Assembly: GCA_003508835.1 (NCBI GenBank)
Contig: PUFA01000116.1
Span: forward strand, 248,001-312,000
Direction of reading: 5' to 3'
Source of the DNA: Eonycteris spelaea
Taxonomy: Eukaryota > Chordata > Mammalia > Chiroptera > Pteropodidae
Length of the DNA stretch: 64,000 nucleotides
The notes below the pieces were generated by a model. It did not search any database. It was not told the DNA's origin and saw only the letters and a program-made list of their open reading frames with translations. The position numbers were made by a program, and so were the translations under genes. Of this stretch, positions 22,914 through 34,745 are shown piece after piece (position 1 is the first letter of the stretch; each line of letters opens with the position of its first letter).

Positions 22914-23135
22914 CAGGGGTCCCCAACCCCTGGGCTGTGGACGGGAACCGGTCCGTGGCCTGTGAGGACCCGGGCCGCACAGCAGGAGGTGAGCATGGGC
23001 CGGCGAGTGAAGCTTCCTCTGCATCTGCATCTGCTCCCCAGCACCAGCATCGCCACCTCGGCTCCGCTCAGACCTCAGGCGTCAGATGCTCCTGGAGCCC
23101 CCGGTCCCTGGGGCCACAAATGCTGGGGACCGCTG
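22914..23135 (+). mobile_element. hAT-type nonautonomous DNA transposon, copy 1
   Basis: Begins CAGGGGTCCCCAACCCCTGG and ends in a reverse-complementary terminus (gctggggaccgctg). Internal text includes gaaccggtccgtggcctgtg and cagcaggaggtgagcatggg. A CAGNG terminus is typical of hAT elements. This is a short internally deleted form without transposase. The expected 8-bp target duplication is not convincing here (atctagag versus cctttcag). Repbase name not certain. Confidence 0.75.
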
Positions 23136-24439
23136 CCTTTCAGGACACCAGGAAGAGTCTGGTGTGACTTTCCAACCTTGCACAAAACTCAGGCTTCCTG
23201 CTCAGCGGCCACCACGTTGGGTCAGGACGAAGCCAGCACGGGAGTCCAGTGATAGGTCTGGCGTCGAGCCGCCAGTGGGCACGCGGCCATCCACACCCGG
23301 AAACGCCTCCGTGGGCATGCTCCCAGGGGGCGGCGGGGGGGGGGGGTCGAGGGCCTCAGAAAGCAGCCGGCTTCCCTGGAGGTGTGGCGTCCCCAGCCAC
23401 AGCCCCCACTTGCTGGCAGCCGGGCCTGGGGAGGAAGTTACGCTTCAGAGAAACATCAGATGTCCACCTCGGCCGTGGCCCACATGCCAGAGGAGTCGTA
23501 TCCGGTCACTCGTTTCCGCAGACTTTTACAGGCTCTGCCAGGCTGACCGCGAGGAGCTCCGTGTCTTCAGGACTGTCCTCTCTAACCCAGCCGAGGCGGG
23601 GGCTGAGTGTGACAGAGCTGAGTGTGACGAGACCCCGCGGGCCGCGGTGGCACCCACGCTGGGGGCTCAGGCCCTCAGCCCCCAGACAGGGTTCCCTCCA
23701 CGCCTCCGGCGCTGGGCTTCGGGAAGCAGGTGGCCCAGCGTGAGGAGGGCCCTGTGACCTTGGTCATCACAACAACGTTTGGGGCCAACCGGATGTCCCC
23801 TGGACACGAGAGGCGCCTGTGCTGACGAAGACAACGACAGCTTCTGGAACAGGAAACCCGCGAACCACAGGGAGGGCCCCACGCGACAAACCGTTCTCAC
23901 CCGGCCACGTCCGAAATGGCAGTCCCAGAGTGACACGTCTCCAGGTGACAGTGCAGGGGTCAAGCCTCCTTGTGGGCCGGGCCGCTGCCACTGCTGCCCG
24001 TGCTTTCCTGGGCTCGCAGGGCAGGGAAAGGAGCGTGGAGGATGCCCGAGGACATTCGGGGGGCCGGGCCAGGCCGTGGCACGCCCCAGCCCCGCTCACG
24101 TCCTGTGGGCGGGAAGGCGATCACGTGACCAGGCCTGACTGTCAGGGGCACTGGCCTCGGTAGCCCAGCCGCCCAGGAGAGGGGGAAGGACACAGGTCTT
24201 GGCACCAGGGCGACGTGTACCCTGACCTAATTCTCCCTAATAAGAACTTTTCTTTTTCCGAGACCACCGGTCGATCTTTTTGGCCTTCTGTGCAGGAAAA
24301 AGGATAAAAGTATTTCCATAAAGCCCTGCCGACGGCTGCCGGGGATGCTTTATGAAGCATTTAACTTCAGGGGTGTCCGTCCGTACACTCACCGTCCCGA
24401 TGGCTCAGCGTTTCAGAACTTCCTAAACGATTTCACACT
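23136..24439. other. Unassigned GC-rich sequence
   Basis: CpG-rich with a 12-G run at 23335-23346. Long overlapping frames on both strands (for example 23086-23757 and 23249-23743) share the same DNA, and none shows a domain. Confidence 0.4.
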
Positions 24440-24640
24440 TTTATTTGGTCTCCTGATTGCTTGTCTCCAGTGCCTCCAAACTTCACTTCGGCAAAAACTA
24501 CTGAGCGACTGCCCATTTTCCCGGGCTCTGGTCCAGGCCCTGGGGATGCTGCCCACGTCATTCACGAATCACCTCTTCCCACAATCCAAAATATTTCCAG
24601 TTCTCGGAGTGACCGTCCCGCATGACCCTTGTCCGTCTGC
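24440..24640 (-). mobile_element. Possible L2 LINE fragment, antisense
   Basis: ctactgagcgactgcccatt, then tctggtccaggccctgggga resembles the reverse of the L2 3' end ('actgagcgcctactatgtgccaggcactg...ctggggat'). Weak. Confidence 0.35.
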
Positions 24641-25384
24641 CACTGCCCTTGGAATCCAATCACTCAGCCGAGAGCTGTCTACGGGCTGTCCAGCAGCCGA
24701 CCCCCAAAGTCTGGCACCTGTGCGAACCGTGAGGACATTTACGATATGACGCTCTAACTGGGAAGACAGGAGACTCTTACTGCACGCTCGGGAGAATGCA
24801 CGGCGCTGAGAAGCAAGTAGAACGCACTGCAGCAGACAGATTTGAACAGACAGGGTAGTGCTGCCTCGTTTTAAAATATGGGCATAGAGAAAACGTCTTA
24901 TTCATATCAACTTTTCCATCGCTTTGATACTGAAGGTTATTTCCATGGCCCGGCGGATGCAAGGTCTGGGGGTGCCAGGAGCAGTGCAGACCCCTGAAGT
25001 GGCAGAGGAAAACCCCACCTTCTGCTGCACAGAACGTCCCGGTTTGAAAAGCAGCATCTGGGTTTTAGCGGCAAAGCGCCTGCCCGCCAGTGGTGAGCCC
25101 TGCAGCGAGGACCGCCCGTCCCGCTGCCCCGTGCTGGGCCAAAGTGTGTGAGTCTCGCAGCCTGACTCCCCAGGATGTGGGTGCCCCGGGAAAGGGTGAC
25201 TTTGGGCGGCCAGCTCCCTTCTCAAGGCAGGTGGAGGGGCCGACGACGCTCCCCACGGCTGGGCAGCAGGCTCGCGTTTTGAAGGAGGATCTGGGCGAGG
25301 CTCTCCACGTGTAAGATTCGCTTCTCGGCGCCCTGATCCCATTGTCATTATGAAATGTGCTATCCTCGATAACGGTCTTCGTCC
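24641..25384. other. Unassigned, no gene seen
   Basis: Mixed composition. Frames at 24902-25474 (minus) run into the LTR at 25385, so they are not genes. Confidence 0.4.
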
Positions 25385-25735
25385 CGACTCTAATTGTCTG
25401 AGGCTGGTACAGCCATTGCCACGGTTGGCTTGGACTGCCACCACAAAGTCCCACAGGCTGGGGGCATAAGCCACAGACCCTTATTTCCTCACGGTTCTGG
25501 ATTCTGGAAGCTCAAGCTCGAGGAGCCAGCAGGGCTGGTTTCTGGCGCGGACGGCCTGCCCAGCTTGCGCGTGCTCACGAGGCCGTCCTCCGAGCGTGTG
25601 TGAGGGAGACGTCGCTGGCATCTCTCCCTCCCCTGCAATGACACCAGTCCCCCCGGCGGAGTAGGGCCCCACCCTCGTGACCTCATGGAACCTCACTGCT
25701 CCTTAAAGGGCCCGTCGGCAGAGGCAGTCTGGTGG
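25385..25735 (-). mobile_element. MaLR/MLT1-type LTR, antisense
   Basis: gactgccaccacaaagtccc, gcataagccacagaccctta, tttcctcacggttctggatt, gacaccagtccccccggcgg, tagggccccaccctcgtgac and ctcatggaacctcactgctc follow the order of an inverted MaLR-type LTR. It is the same superfamily as 52155-52592 and 55155-55620. It is a solo LTR with no internal retroviral genes nearby. Exact subfamily not resolved. Confidence 0.7.
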
Positions 25736-28289
25736 CGGGGCACGGCTCGACACACGACTTGGCGGGGACGCAGCTCGGTCCTTAAGGCCGGCTCGCCCGT
25801 GGCCGGCGTCTGCATGACACGCTCTGCCGCTTTACCTGTGCCCTGTGTCCCTTTCGCGTGTGAAATGCATCCCTCGTAAAAGGCAGCTCTGTGCTCGCTC
25901 TGTTTTTCTGAGAATTTCCATTGGAGCTCAGCCCATTTCTAGCCAATAAAAGCGTCGACGAGGCCGGGGGACATTCGTCATCGCTACGCGTTTCCTGTTG
26001 GCCTCGTCTGTCGCTTCCTTCTTCCCCACACTCCTTCCTTCCGTCGGATTGATTCGCTGGCTTTTTCTAGTGCTGCTAAATCCACGTCATCATCTTCACT
26101 GATTTGTTAAAATCCCTCAGCGTTCTCCCAGCTCGCTGCCAGGGGGCCAGGCCCTGATACCTCCATATCCATCAGGCACTGGACAGGGGCTACGGCAAGG
26201 TGATTCTGCAGCCAGGGCCGACCCCGTGGGGGCTGACCGGCAAGGGCCACCCTGCGGCAGGCGGGGGACAGGCTCGGTCTCTCTGTCGGGGACTCATGTG
26301 GCACACAGAGCTATTGCCACGGTTTCACGCTGAATGTGACGAGTCCGGCCTCGTTTACTGAACAGATTGTGTGGTCTTTCTTTTAAGAATCGGAGGTCTG
26401 TTTCACAGGGCAATTAACTTTCCTTCCACACCGCCCTGCTCCTTTGGAAGAGTGTGTGTCAGTTTTGCTGCGAAGGGTCTGTGTGGCAGGGTTTCAACCA
26501 GGGACAATGTTTTGGTTGTCACCACGGGGGGCCACTTCGGACGTGTAGCAGGTTGAGGCCAGCGAGGCTGCTGAGCACCTTCTAGGCTGCGGGACGCCCC
26601 CAGCACGGGTGCGGCTGTGACAGGCACCTCTCGCCCAGCCTCAGGCAGGGGGCCGGTGCTGGGCAGAGCCACCTCTGCCTGACCACTGCCCCTCAGCCAA
26701 CGGTGCGCTCCTCGTTCAGTGGGGGGCGGGTTCTCGAGTCCCCTGCCAGCTCTGGTGCACCCCCAGGGCTGACCGACCCCTGCTACTGTCCCCTCCCCAC
26801 CCCCAACAATCACACGTCCCCAGGCGACCTGAAGGAGAAGGAAAAGCAGTTTCACGTGTTCGATGGAGGTACAGACATCCAAGATCCAAAGTGTTTTCTG
26901 GAAAGACGGTGAATAAGGTTCACGTCGGGCTGAGTCTGCATTGCAGGGGGACAAAGCAGCAGCATCGTCACCACATCTGTGGTGGGACTTACTGTGCGGT
27001 TCCCGCTTATGACGATTACGCTCCCCGAAGCGCCGAGGGAAAATTAGACCCTGCCTCCCACGAGGCGAGGGCCTCACGGGCCAGGCCACCGAGGAACCGC
27101 AGGCGTGTGCTGCTCTTGGTCCCTCTCCGTGGGTGGCACGGCCCCAGTCCCCCGCCACAGCCTCAGGAGGGAAGGGGGCTCAGCTTCTCCATCTCTTGGG
27201 CTGTGCAGCCCGGGCTCCTACATCCCTGTTTCTCTAAACTCGATTATTCTACAGGCTCTTTGTATATTGAATTACGCATCTCGCAACATTCGAAACAGCT
27301 CATTAGTTCTGGGAATGACGTGCCTCTAACGGAACACAAAACGCTGACCCCCAGCAGACCGGAGACGTGGCGCAGGGCCGTGGCGGAGGCCTCCGGCACG
27401 CAGGGCGGCTGCCACGCTCCGACCTCGCCGCCGGCCGGGCAGGTGCGGAGCGCGCGGGAGCAGACGCTGTCGGGTGTGATGACGACGTGTGCGTCTGCCG
27501 CTCGCCGCTCCGGAGCGTCCCGCAAACCTGCAGCCTTCGGGGCGGCCCCCAGCTCGCCGCCGAAAGGGCCCACGCGTGCTTGGCTCCATGCTCGCCCCGG
27601 CTTGCGAGGCCCCCAAATCCAGCCCCACCGTCTTCCAGGGTACAAGCATAATAAGGCCAGACTTCCCGTTCTTTCTCCTTCGGGCCATATGCATTTCTGC
27701 TTCTGTGTCTTCTCACTCACTTGCAGCATGAGGCATTGTTTCACCCTAAACATTCGTTGGCTAAGCGTACGAATGATGTCCTCCACACAGAACGACAGCT
27801 CGGCGGTCCCTCGGAGGTCAGCGTGGAGGAGGATGGGACTGACATATGAAGATGGATTTAAAGGTGGGAATATGCCACGTGCAGTTACATTCGCGTGTAA
27901 CGATAAGCTATGTCACCGCATCGGAGAATGACGCGGGGCTGAGGGCCTGTGAGCCAGCCCTGAGCTCGGAAGGAACGGCCAAGAGAAAAAGGACGACGAG
28001 AAAGGAGAGAAGGCGGGGAGGAAGGCGTCGCTCAGGGCACGGGCGGGCGGCGCGCTGACTCCACGCCCCCAGGCCGGCCGCCCTCCCGCCGAGGGCCGCT
28101 CCCGAGGAGGACCAGGTGCTCGCACGCTTGAGAGTCCCGCTTCCGAGGTGGGGCGATGGGTTTGCTGTCTCGTGCCGAGAGGAGAGGACACAGGTGAGAG
28201 GAGGGATTCTTCGATACCGTCGTGGGCGTCTCAGCTTTCGGCTCCACGCCGAGCTCAGGCCGGCACACCTGAGGTCGCCAAGCTACTAA
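25736..28289. other. Unassigned, no gene seen
   Basis: Mixed, with CpG-dense DNA at 27360-27620 and 28000-28250. 27230-27330 and 27640-27900 are AT-richer and non-repetitive. The 346-codon plus-strand frame at 26891-27931 crosses blocks of very different composition and shares its DNA with three long minus-strand frames. I do not call it a gene. Confidence 0.4.
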
Positions 28290-28790
28290 CGGCAAACGTC
28301 GATTGCCGTCGTCTTCCCACTGCGTTGCAATATCCTTCAAATGTCATTAGACTGACATCAAGCAGCCCTTGCACTGTGACAGACGCGCCAGAGACTGTGA
28401 TCTAAATTAAGGGATTAAAGCTGTAGGGGCGACATTTCCAGCACCGTGCAGAATTTCAGTTTGCATTAAAAAATGCAAAGCCTTCATAATCCTTTTTTCG
28501 ACAATACTTCCATCTGATGTGCAGTCTAACGAAATCCAATTTTCCAAAACCGACGCTGTGATCCAAAACCCTCCTCTTAATTACACGTTCCCGAGGATGC
28601 TCATTCTTTCCTATCACTTCTCCCGGGCCTGAGAGCCGTTGGCAGGGGTCGCGCTGGCCCATGAGGGGTGCTCGGGGCGGCATCAATCCCACAAAAACCT
28701 TACCAAACAGCGTTACAGCACATCCAGGTCTCGGCCAATAAAACAAGGGCCGTTAACACTCACGAAAACACAAAACGGTTTGGTCTATGG
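28290..28790. promoter_or_regulatory. AT-rich island, candidate conserved enhancer
   Basis: Non-repetitive AT-rich block flanked by CpG-dense DNA. It contains tctaaattaagggattaaag (28401-28420, with a bicoid-type GGATTA) and a perfect inverted repeat TTTGCATT/AATGCAAA at 28460-28479 (8-bp arms, 4-nt AAAA spacer), i.e. two opposed POU-type half sites. cttcataatcc and ctcttaattacacg follow. No coding frame is credible. Enhancer function is inference. Confidence 0.35.
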
Positions 28791-29729
28791 AGACATCGGT
28801 AAGTGGGGGTGTTAATAGAATTACGGATTTCCATGTCAAGCTCATCGGCTGCACCAAGTCCCACTGTAATTTACCGTGACAGGAAACAGTCCAGTGAGGT
28901 GAGCTCACCAGGAGACTTACCACTTGTCATAATAAAAGTGTTTGGAGGTGGCCCTTCGAAAATTACTGTGCTAAACACACGAGGCTTGTTGACGGCCTCG
29001 TGTCAAGCATATCAGGATTTTCTGAGATGCTTATAAGAAACAAGAACGCAGGTGCCTGCGCCCTCCACACGCACACGGACAGACCCATGAGGGGCAGGTG
29101 CAGGCAGCTGCTCTTCCATAAATCCTCCAGACGGATCCGAAGGGCCACGCCTGGGGCCTCATCGTAACGGACGACGAGGTGTTCCCAGACGTGGAACTAT
29201 CCTTCCTTCTTGCTCCGCTTTTTCGTGTCCTGCGGACTCTGCACATCCTGCTCCCCCACGAAGCCCTCTCGGGTCAGTGGGGGACGTGGCCTTCGCCGAA
29301 GCCACGTGCCAACCGCGGTAAGCATCCAAACCCTGAGACGCACCCTGACAAGACGCCACTCGACAAAGCGCTCTGCCCGCGAGAGAGCCGAGGGCAGCGT
29401 TGGCACCGAGGACGTCTCCCGCGCGCTCCGCGGCAGGCATGGGATCGGGTAGAATTAAACACGGTTCGGTGCATTATTGGAACTCACGGCAATATCGATA
29501 TCTGTGCCCCTTTGCAGTACAAAGTAAAAAAAAAAAAAATCGCTCAGCAATTAAAGCAGCGGCCAGTGTGTAAACCAAATTTACAAAACGAAAATTTTAG
29601 AGCCATTGCTAACACAGGAGAGCGCGTCACTTAAGAACGGATGAAGAAGCCGTTTCTCCAGTTCGGGGCCCAGCAATTTGGTCGTTGGTGGTTACACGAG
29701 CCGCCTTCTCGCTGAATGCCAACACGGTC
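28791..29729. other. Unassigned, no gene seen
   Basis: 28800-29040 is AT-richer and non-repetitive; 29060-29460 is GC-rich with CpGs; 29480-29640 is A-rich with a 13-A run and GCAATTAAAG at 29547-29556. Confidence 0.4.
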
Positions 29730-29950
29730 TTTGCAACACCTAGCCATTAATAACGTACCGTCTAAAATTTAATCGCAGCGTTTTTCGATGACAGTAGTTT
29801 CGATTTACAGAGCTAGTCTGCTCTATCCAGCAAAACGGGAGCCAAGGAAGCATCGCCTAACGATTCAACAGTTATAAAAATGAGACCAAAAGAAATCCTG
29901 CTAAATATCACAAGGTCATAAAAATCTTTGCTGCTGCTAATGTGTATAAA
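29730..29950. promoter_or_regulatory. AT-rich island, candidate conserved enhancer
   Basis: Non-repetitive block with tagccattaataacgtaccg, ctaaaatttaatcgcagcg and TGACAG (29789-29794, a TALE/MEIS-type site) within 50 bp. Sequence-only suggestion; no conservation data available here. Confidence 0.3.
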
Positions 29951-29985
29951 TCCTCAACGGAAACTCAAACAGGATCCGTGATAGA

Positions 29986-29986
<1 letters not shown>

Positions 29987-30023
<37 letters not shown>

Positions 30024-30065
30024 CACCCCTCTCTCTCTCCCTCCTCTCCTCCCCTCCCCTCCCCT
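29987..30065. repeat. (CT)n / CCTC-rich pyrimidine tract
   Basis: About 79 bp of pyrimidines interrupted by a single A at 30025. Confidence 0.9.
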
Positions 30066-30282
30066 GCAGCGAAAGGCGCACTAGCACTCACAGCTTCTTA
30101 AAAAGACCCCAGCACGTCATACGCACTCTGGGTTTAACGATAGTTTTCCCTCATTCTACTGTCACCTCAAATCTGAAAGGCTTAGGCCGACCTCGAGGGC
30201 ACCCCACGGCGGTTTAGACGACGGTCCTCCTCTGAGTCCCAGCTGATGCTCCCGTGGGCATCCTTTTTCTGTTTTTTTTTAC

Positions 30283-30610
30283 AAGCACAGTTGACATTCA
30301 GCGTTCTATCAGATTCGGGTGTGCGGCATGGTGCTTAGACATTTATGTGATGTACAAGGGATCCCCGGAAACTCTGGCCCCCGCCTGGCACCACACACAG
30401 TTATTACAGTATATGGGCTACATTCCCTGCCGCGTGTCATGTCCTCGTGACTGTCCTGTAACTGGCCATTTGTACCCCTCCGCCTCTCCACCTTTTCACC
30501 AAGGCCCCCCCCAATCGGGTGACCATCGGTCTGTTCTCTGAGGTTCATTTCTCTTTCGTTGTTCGTTTTGTTCTTTAGATCCCACATATAAGTGAGAGCT
30601 TAACCACTAT
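30283..30610 (-). mobile_element. L1 3' UTR, antisense
   Basis: acaagcacagttgacattca, ttcgggtgtgcggcatggtg, cacacacagttattacagta, cattccctgccgcgtgtcat, ttgtacccctccgcctctcc and agatcccacatataagtgag are collinear with the reversed laurasiatherian (bat-like) L1 3' UTR. The same family as 2266-2870 and 10130-10625, again with extra CpGs. Confidence 0.85.
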
Positions 30611-33074
30611 CTTGAACTCCAGGTCTCCTGCTCCGATGTTAATGATCATCGGGACCTGGGTCTTTCTACCCAGTGTCCCAAGTCCAGGCCCCCCGGCCTG
30701 GCCTGGCCAACAACTCTGACACTCAGCACCCATCCAAGTTAGTTTCTTCTAACTATTTTTATAACTCTTTTAACTCGCTGTTTCTCTTTCCCGGGAATAT
30801 TTACAGCTCAAAATTTAAACATCCTTACGACCTAACCCCACCTGACGCTTAACCAGTATGGGAGGAGCTGGTCTCATCCTCTCACAAACATGGAGGATGC
30901 AGGTGGACCCGCCGTTAAGTCTGCTTCGCATAGAAGGCGAACCTCGAGCTTCATCTTACGCGTTCTTAATCGCGGGGTGTCCCCGGTCCTGGCATAGCCC
31001 ATCTCCTCCCTGGCTTTTCAAAACCCCATAATAAAGGACAAAGCCTTTCCTTAAAATGCAGATATTCAGGATGCAGCTTCTACATACGTGCCTCCAGAAG
31101 ACTTAGCCAAAGAAATCCCATTGGGGCAGAGACGTTATAGAGGCACCTTCATTTTCTAGAACGTCCACGAGGCTCGGGACTTAGAAAGCAGAGTACGGTC
31201 GCATCAACTCACCCTGTTGTCCCCCCGGCCAGGCGCCCTCACACAGGACGCAGCCCGTACGACCAGAACTGTCCCCCCACCCCCGCTCTTCTGGAGAGGA
31301 CAGAGCCATCGACCCAGAGTCACGTAGTGAGATGACCCTTTGAAAGCAAGTCTTTGGAAGCACAAGAGGATGAGCAAGATTAAAGGGCAGGTAGTACCTA
31401 GGAGAAGCCCAAAAGAATCCATAAATAAAGGAGAATCAGAGAGATGGAATAAATTCCGTCGCTTAACAATGAATCCGCGTAGCGTAGCCTGGCTGGGTGA
31501 ACGGGGGAGCCCGTGGGAGTCTCGGGCTAACGTTTCTGCGTACCTCGGAAATGCCACTCGGTGTGCCCCCCCCCCAGCAAGTCTTCAGGAAGCTTTTCGG
31601 TCGATCGAGGCAGGGGGAGGAAGACTGGCTGGTGTGCAGGAGCTTAAAGGGCGAAACAGAAATGCTACCCAGTTAAAGCTACGATGCCCGTGACTACGTC
31701 CCAGCAGCCCACTTACTTATAAGAGCGGTTTGAACGAATCGCCCGTAAGCGCCGGCCACTCCTAGATGAGGAATACGCACGCACTGCGTAGTACATCCGA
31801 TGGACGAAGCGGGCCAACGAATCCTACACGTAATCCCTGAAAGGCAGAAAACGCACCCCGCCCCACCCAGGCGTGCCAAGGGTCAGAAAACAGAGCGGAG
31901 CCCACGGGAGGCGCGCCACGCGCTGTGATTTCTTTGGCGTATCGGGGTCTGCCGTTCACGGCCGACATAAAGGAGGCTGAGTAAATTCGCCATCAGACAG
32001 CGACGTCATGAAGGATTTGAACAGACGCACACAGGGCTCAACGTTCCGAGGAGCCACAGAAGTTTGTTGTCTTGTCATAAAACCCCGTATAAACTCCAGC
32101 TAAATCTCCCCCTCGGGAACAAGGGGAAAACACGAAACGTACTCTAAGACTAAGTCGAGGATTTAAATCCAGAACAGGACTGCTGGTCCAATGGCGTTTG
32201 GTAATAACAATTCCCAAACATTGGGCTAGATTTTCACGGAGCACGAGCTGTGACCGTAACACTGCGTTTCCCCCTCAAGCCCGAGAAGGGGTACCAAAAC
32301 CCCAGCCTTTCAAATATTTAATAAGTAAAGTCAGGCCGCTGGGTGTCACATATTAGAAATAAAGAGGCTTGCGCCAAACCTTTCCATCGGATACAGACGG
32401 TGATTTGCAGCCCCCATGCCAATGTGGACAATTGGGAAAAAAAGAAAAGAAACGATTTATTCTAAGGGGTTCAGAGCTGCCTCCGGGGGCAGGATTCTGG
32501 AAAGGCAGTTTGAGGAGTACAGCGACCCCTCTCCCTCAAAACACAACCACTTAACTAAGCAACCATGTTTTTCTAAATAATCATCTTAGCTCTCTGGAAA
32601 ATGCCCGAAGGGCATTTAGCAACTAGAGAAACATTCATTCAAGAAAATCCCCTAAACCTCCGTGAGAACAGTGAGAGCCATGGAATCAGATCCGCCGCTC
32701 CCCCACCCCCACCCCGCGCCCCAGCCCCGTGAGCTCCCCTGCAGGTGCCCCACCCTGGGCAGGTGCAGCCAGAAGACGGGCCGCCCTCCCCACCCAGTCC
32801 CAGGCACACTCGGAGAGGGGCAGGTCACCGGCACTACTCCCACCTCCCGAATTCCAGGCAGGTGCCGCTGGAGGGACAGAGCTCCGTCCCCCGCCCCCCG
32901 CCCCACCGTGCAGGATGGGCCGTCCACCCCGGTACGGCAGGCTGCCAGGGCTGAGGTTCCGAGCGACCCGATCCCAGCTCATTCACAGGACGGAGGCGCC
33001 ACACGGGGAGTGTGAGCCCAGCACGGCTCACAGAGCAGGTGTGTCCCTCCGGGAGGACGGACCAGGAGGAGAAT
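30611..33074. other. Unassigned, no gene seen
   Basis: 30700-31180 is moderately AT-rich, 31200-32030 is mixed, 32040-32650 is AT-richer, and 32680-33050 is GC-rich with C-runs. No repeat, tRNA or coding unit recognised. An unrecognised LTR at about 30640-31180 cannot be excluded. Confidence 0.35.
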
Positions 33075-33460
33075 CAATCGAACCATCCAATCAAAAGAGA
33101 GAGATGTAAAAAAAAAAGTGAAAAGCAAGACCCAATGCTATGCTGTCTACAGGAGACACGCTTTCGACTCAGAGATGTGCAAGGGCTGAAAATACAGGCG
33201 TGGGCAACAGGGTGCGGACAGCACCCGGAGTGGCCGTGTTAACATCGCACCAAGCGGACGCGAAAACAAGACACTTCACTAAGGTAAAGAAGGACGTTTC
33301 ACAAAGATAAGCGGCTCCATCCATCAGGAAAATATAACCCTTATAAATATATCGGCACATGACAAAAAGCCTGAAAGACCCATAAAGCGAAAACGGACAG
33401 AGTCGAAAGGAGAGACAGACGAGTCAATAATAATGAAAGACTCAGCACCCCACTCACGAG
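33075..33460 (+). mobile_element. L1 ORF2 endonuclease-region fragment
   Basis: ccaatcaaaagagagagatg, gcaagacccaatgctatgct, gtctacaggagacacgcttt, ctccatccatcaggaaaata, aacccttataaatatatcgg and gacgagtcaataataatgaa follow the L1 ORF2 N-terminal (endonuclease) text in order. Dead fragment with frame breaks. Confidence 0.8.
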
Positions 33461-34570
33461 AAGCAGCAGGAGGCGTTCACGGTTCGCTAGACGGAGTCTA
33501 GATTCGTGCCGCTGTGGCTTCGCGCTGTGAGAACTCATCAGTGCGGCAGAGGGGCAGAAGGGACCAAAGACAATGCAGAGAGAGACGGATGGAGGCGGGG
33601 GGGGGGAGGGTGGAAAGCCAAGGGCAACGGGTCCGTTATTGTAAGGTGACGATTGCTCTTCACAGACCCACATGAAGCTGATGTGCCCAGCACACCCGCC
33701 CTGGCTCGGCCACACGGCGTGAAAACAGCTCGACTTCTTTGGGGGAAGGGTGCCAGGTAAAAACACGGCTGCCCGGTGACACTCGGATTTGGAGAAACAG
33801 CGAATACTTTTTGGCATCACACACACGGTATGGATAGGATAGGTAAAACGTGTCTGCTAGTCACCCGAAATTCACGTGTAACGGGGTGTCCTCCACTCTC
33901 CTTGGACAAGTCTGGCAACGCTACTCAGGGGTCTGCCCTCTGCCCTGCCCTCTGCCCTCTGCCTCTGCCAGAGGGTGGCTCGCGTGAACTCCTCGGCGGC
34001 GGCTCCCCGCCTGTGCCCTGACGTGCTGTCAGGCTCGGCCAGAAGGTGACCTCGAAGAGTGCAGAGGGGGACAGGCCAGTGAGGACCGGCGGGCGGTCAG
34101 TCCCCTGGGTCCGTCTCTGCGAGGTCGTCTCAGTTAGAATACATCCCCCGACGAGTGACCACTGCCTGCCTGACGGCGGCCTTCTCTAAACGGCCGTCAC
34201 CCCCGGCCCCGGGCTCTACCAGCCGTCCCCTCCTTTGCCCCTCGGACCTGGAGCTGCTAACGGCTCTTTCCGCTGTGGCCCCTTCACCCAGCCCAGACCC
34301 TTACGAACAGTCGCGCCGTAAAGGCATCCTCAAGGTCTCCTCATTGGGGTACATCCCGCTCTCCTGTTGGCACCCTGACCGGCCGGCGGCCCCCATCGAG
34401 GGCTCCGAGGAGGGCGTGGGCCGGGCCAGCAGCCTGGCCACCCTGGGCGGCTCACCCACCCGCCTGGCCCTCAGCTCGCCCTCGAGTCCAGCCGTCTTTC
34501 CTCGTCCTGCGGAACGGCGGGTCCTGAAACCCCGCCGAGCGCGGAGGCGAGTCCTTCAGCCGCAGCATTG
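33461..34570. other. Unassigned, no gene seen
   Basis: Includes a G-run at about 33597-33607 and a short ctgccctctgccct tandem at 33938-33970. 34150-34560 is CpG-rich with an open frame (34155-34571) that lacks any domain; an L2-like stretch near 34160-34210 is possible but weak. Confidence 0.4.
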
Positions 34571-34745
34571 ATCTGACGTTATTAACCCCGTTTCCTGCAC
34601 GCGAATACCCACCACGCAACATAAAGCATCGCGTTTAATTAACACGAGCAATTAGCGCGAATTAAAAAACTCTCACACTTGTCAAAGAGCCATTTCACCT
34701 TAATTGCTAGGTGTGTGAAATAAGCAATTAAAAGCAAATTAAAAT
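34571..34745. promoter_or_regulatory. AT-rich island with homeodomain-site cluster, candidate enhancer
   Basis: Within 130 bp there are at least five TAAT-type cores: gtttaattaac, gagcaattagcgcg, cgaattaaaa, ccttaattgct and agcaattaaaag. A perfect 9-bp inverted repeat TTAATTGCT/AGCAATTAA (34700-34708 and 34723-34731) brackets aggtgtgtgaaata, which contains a T-box-like AGGTGTG. The flanks are CpG-rich and non-repetitive. Paired homeodomain sites around a T-box site would suit a developmental enhancer. Function is inference; chance in AT-rich DNA is the alternative. Confidence 0.4.

Noticed and set aside
26891..27931. 346-codon plus-strand open frame as a gene
   Set aside because: Crosses DNA of very different composition, overlaps three long minus-strand frames, has no recognisable domain and no supporting splice or promoter context.
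30640..31180. Possible LTR or retroviral fragment
   Set aside because: Composition and an 'aataaagg' word were suggestive, but no LTR ends, primer-binding site or known phrase could be identified.
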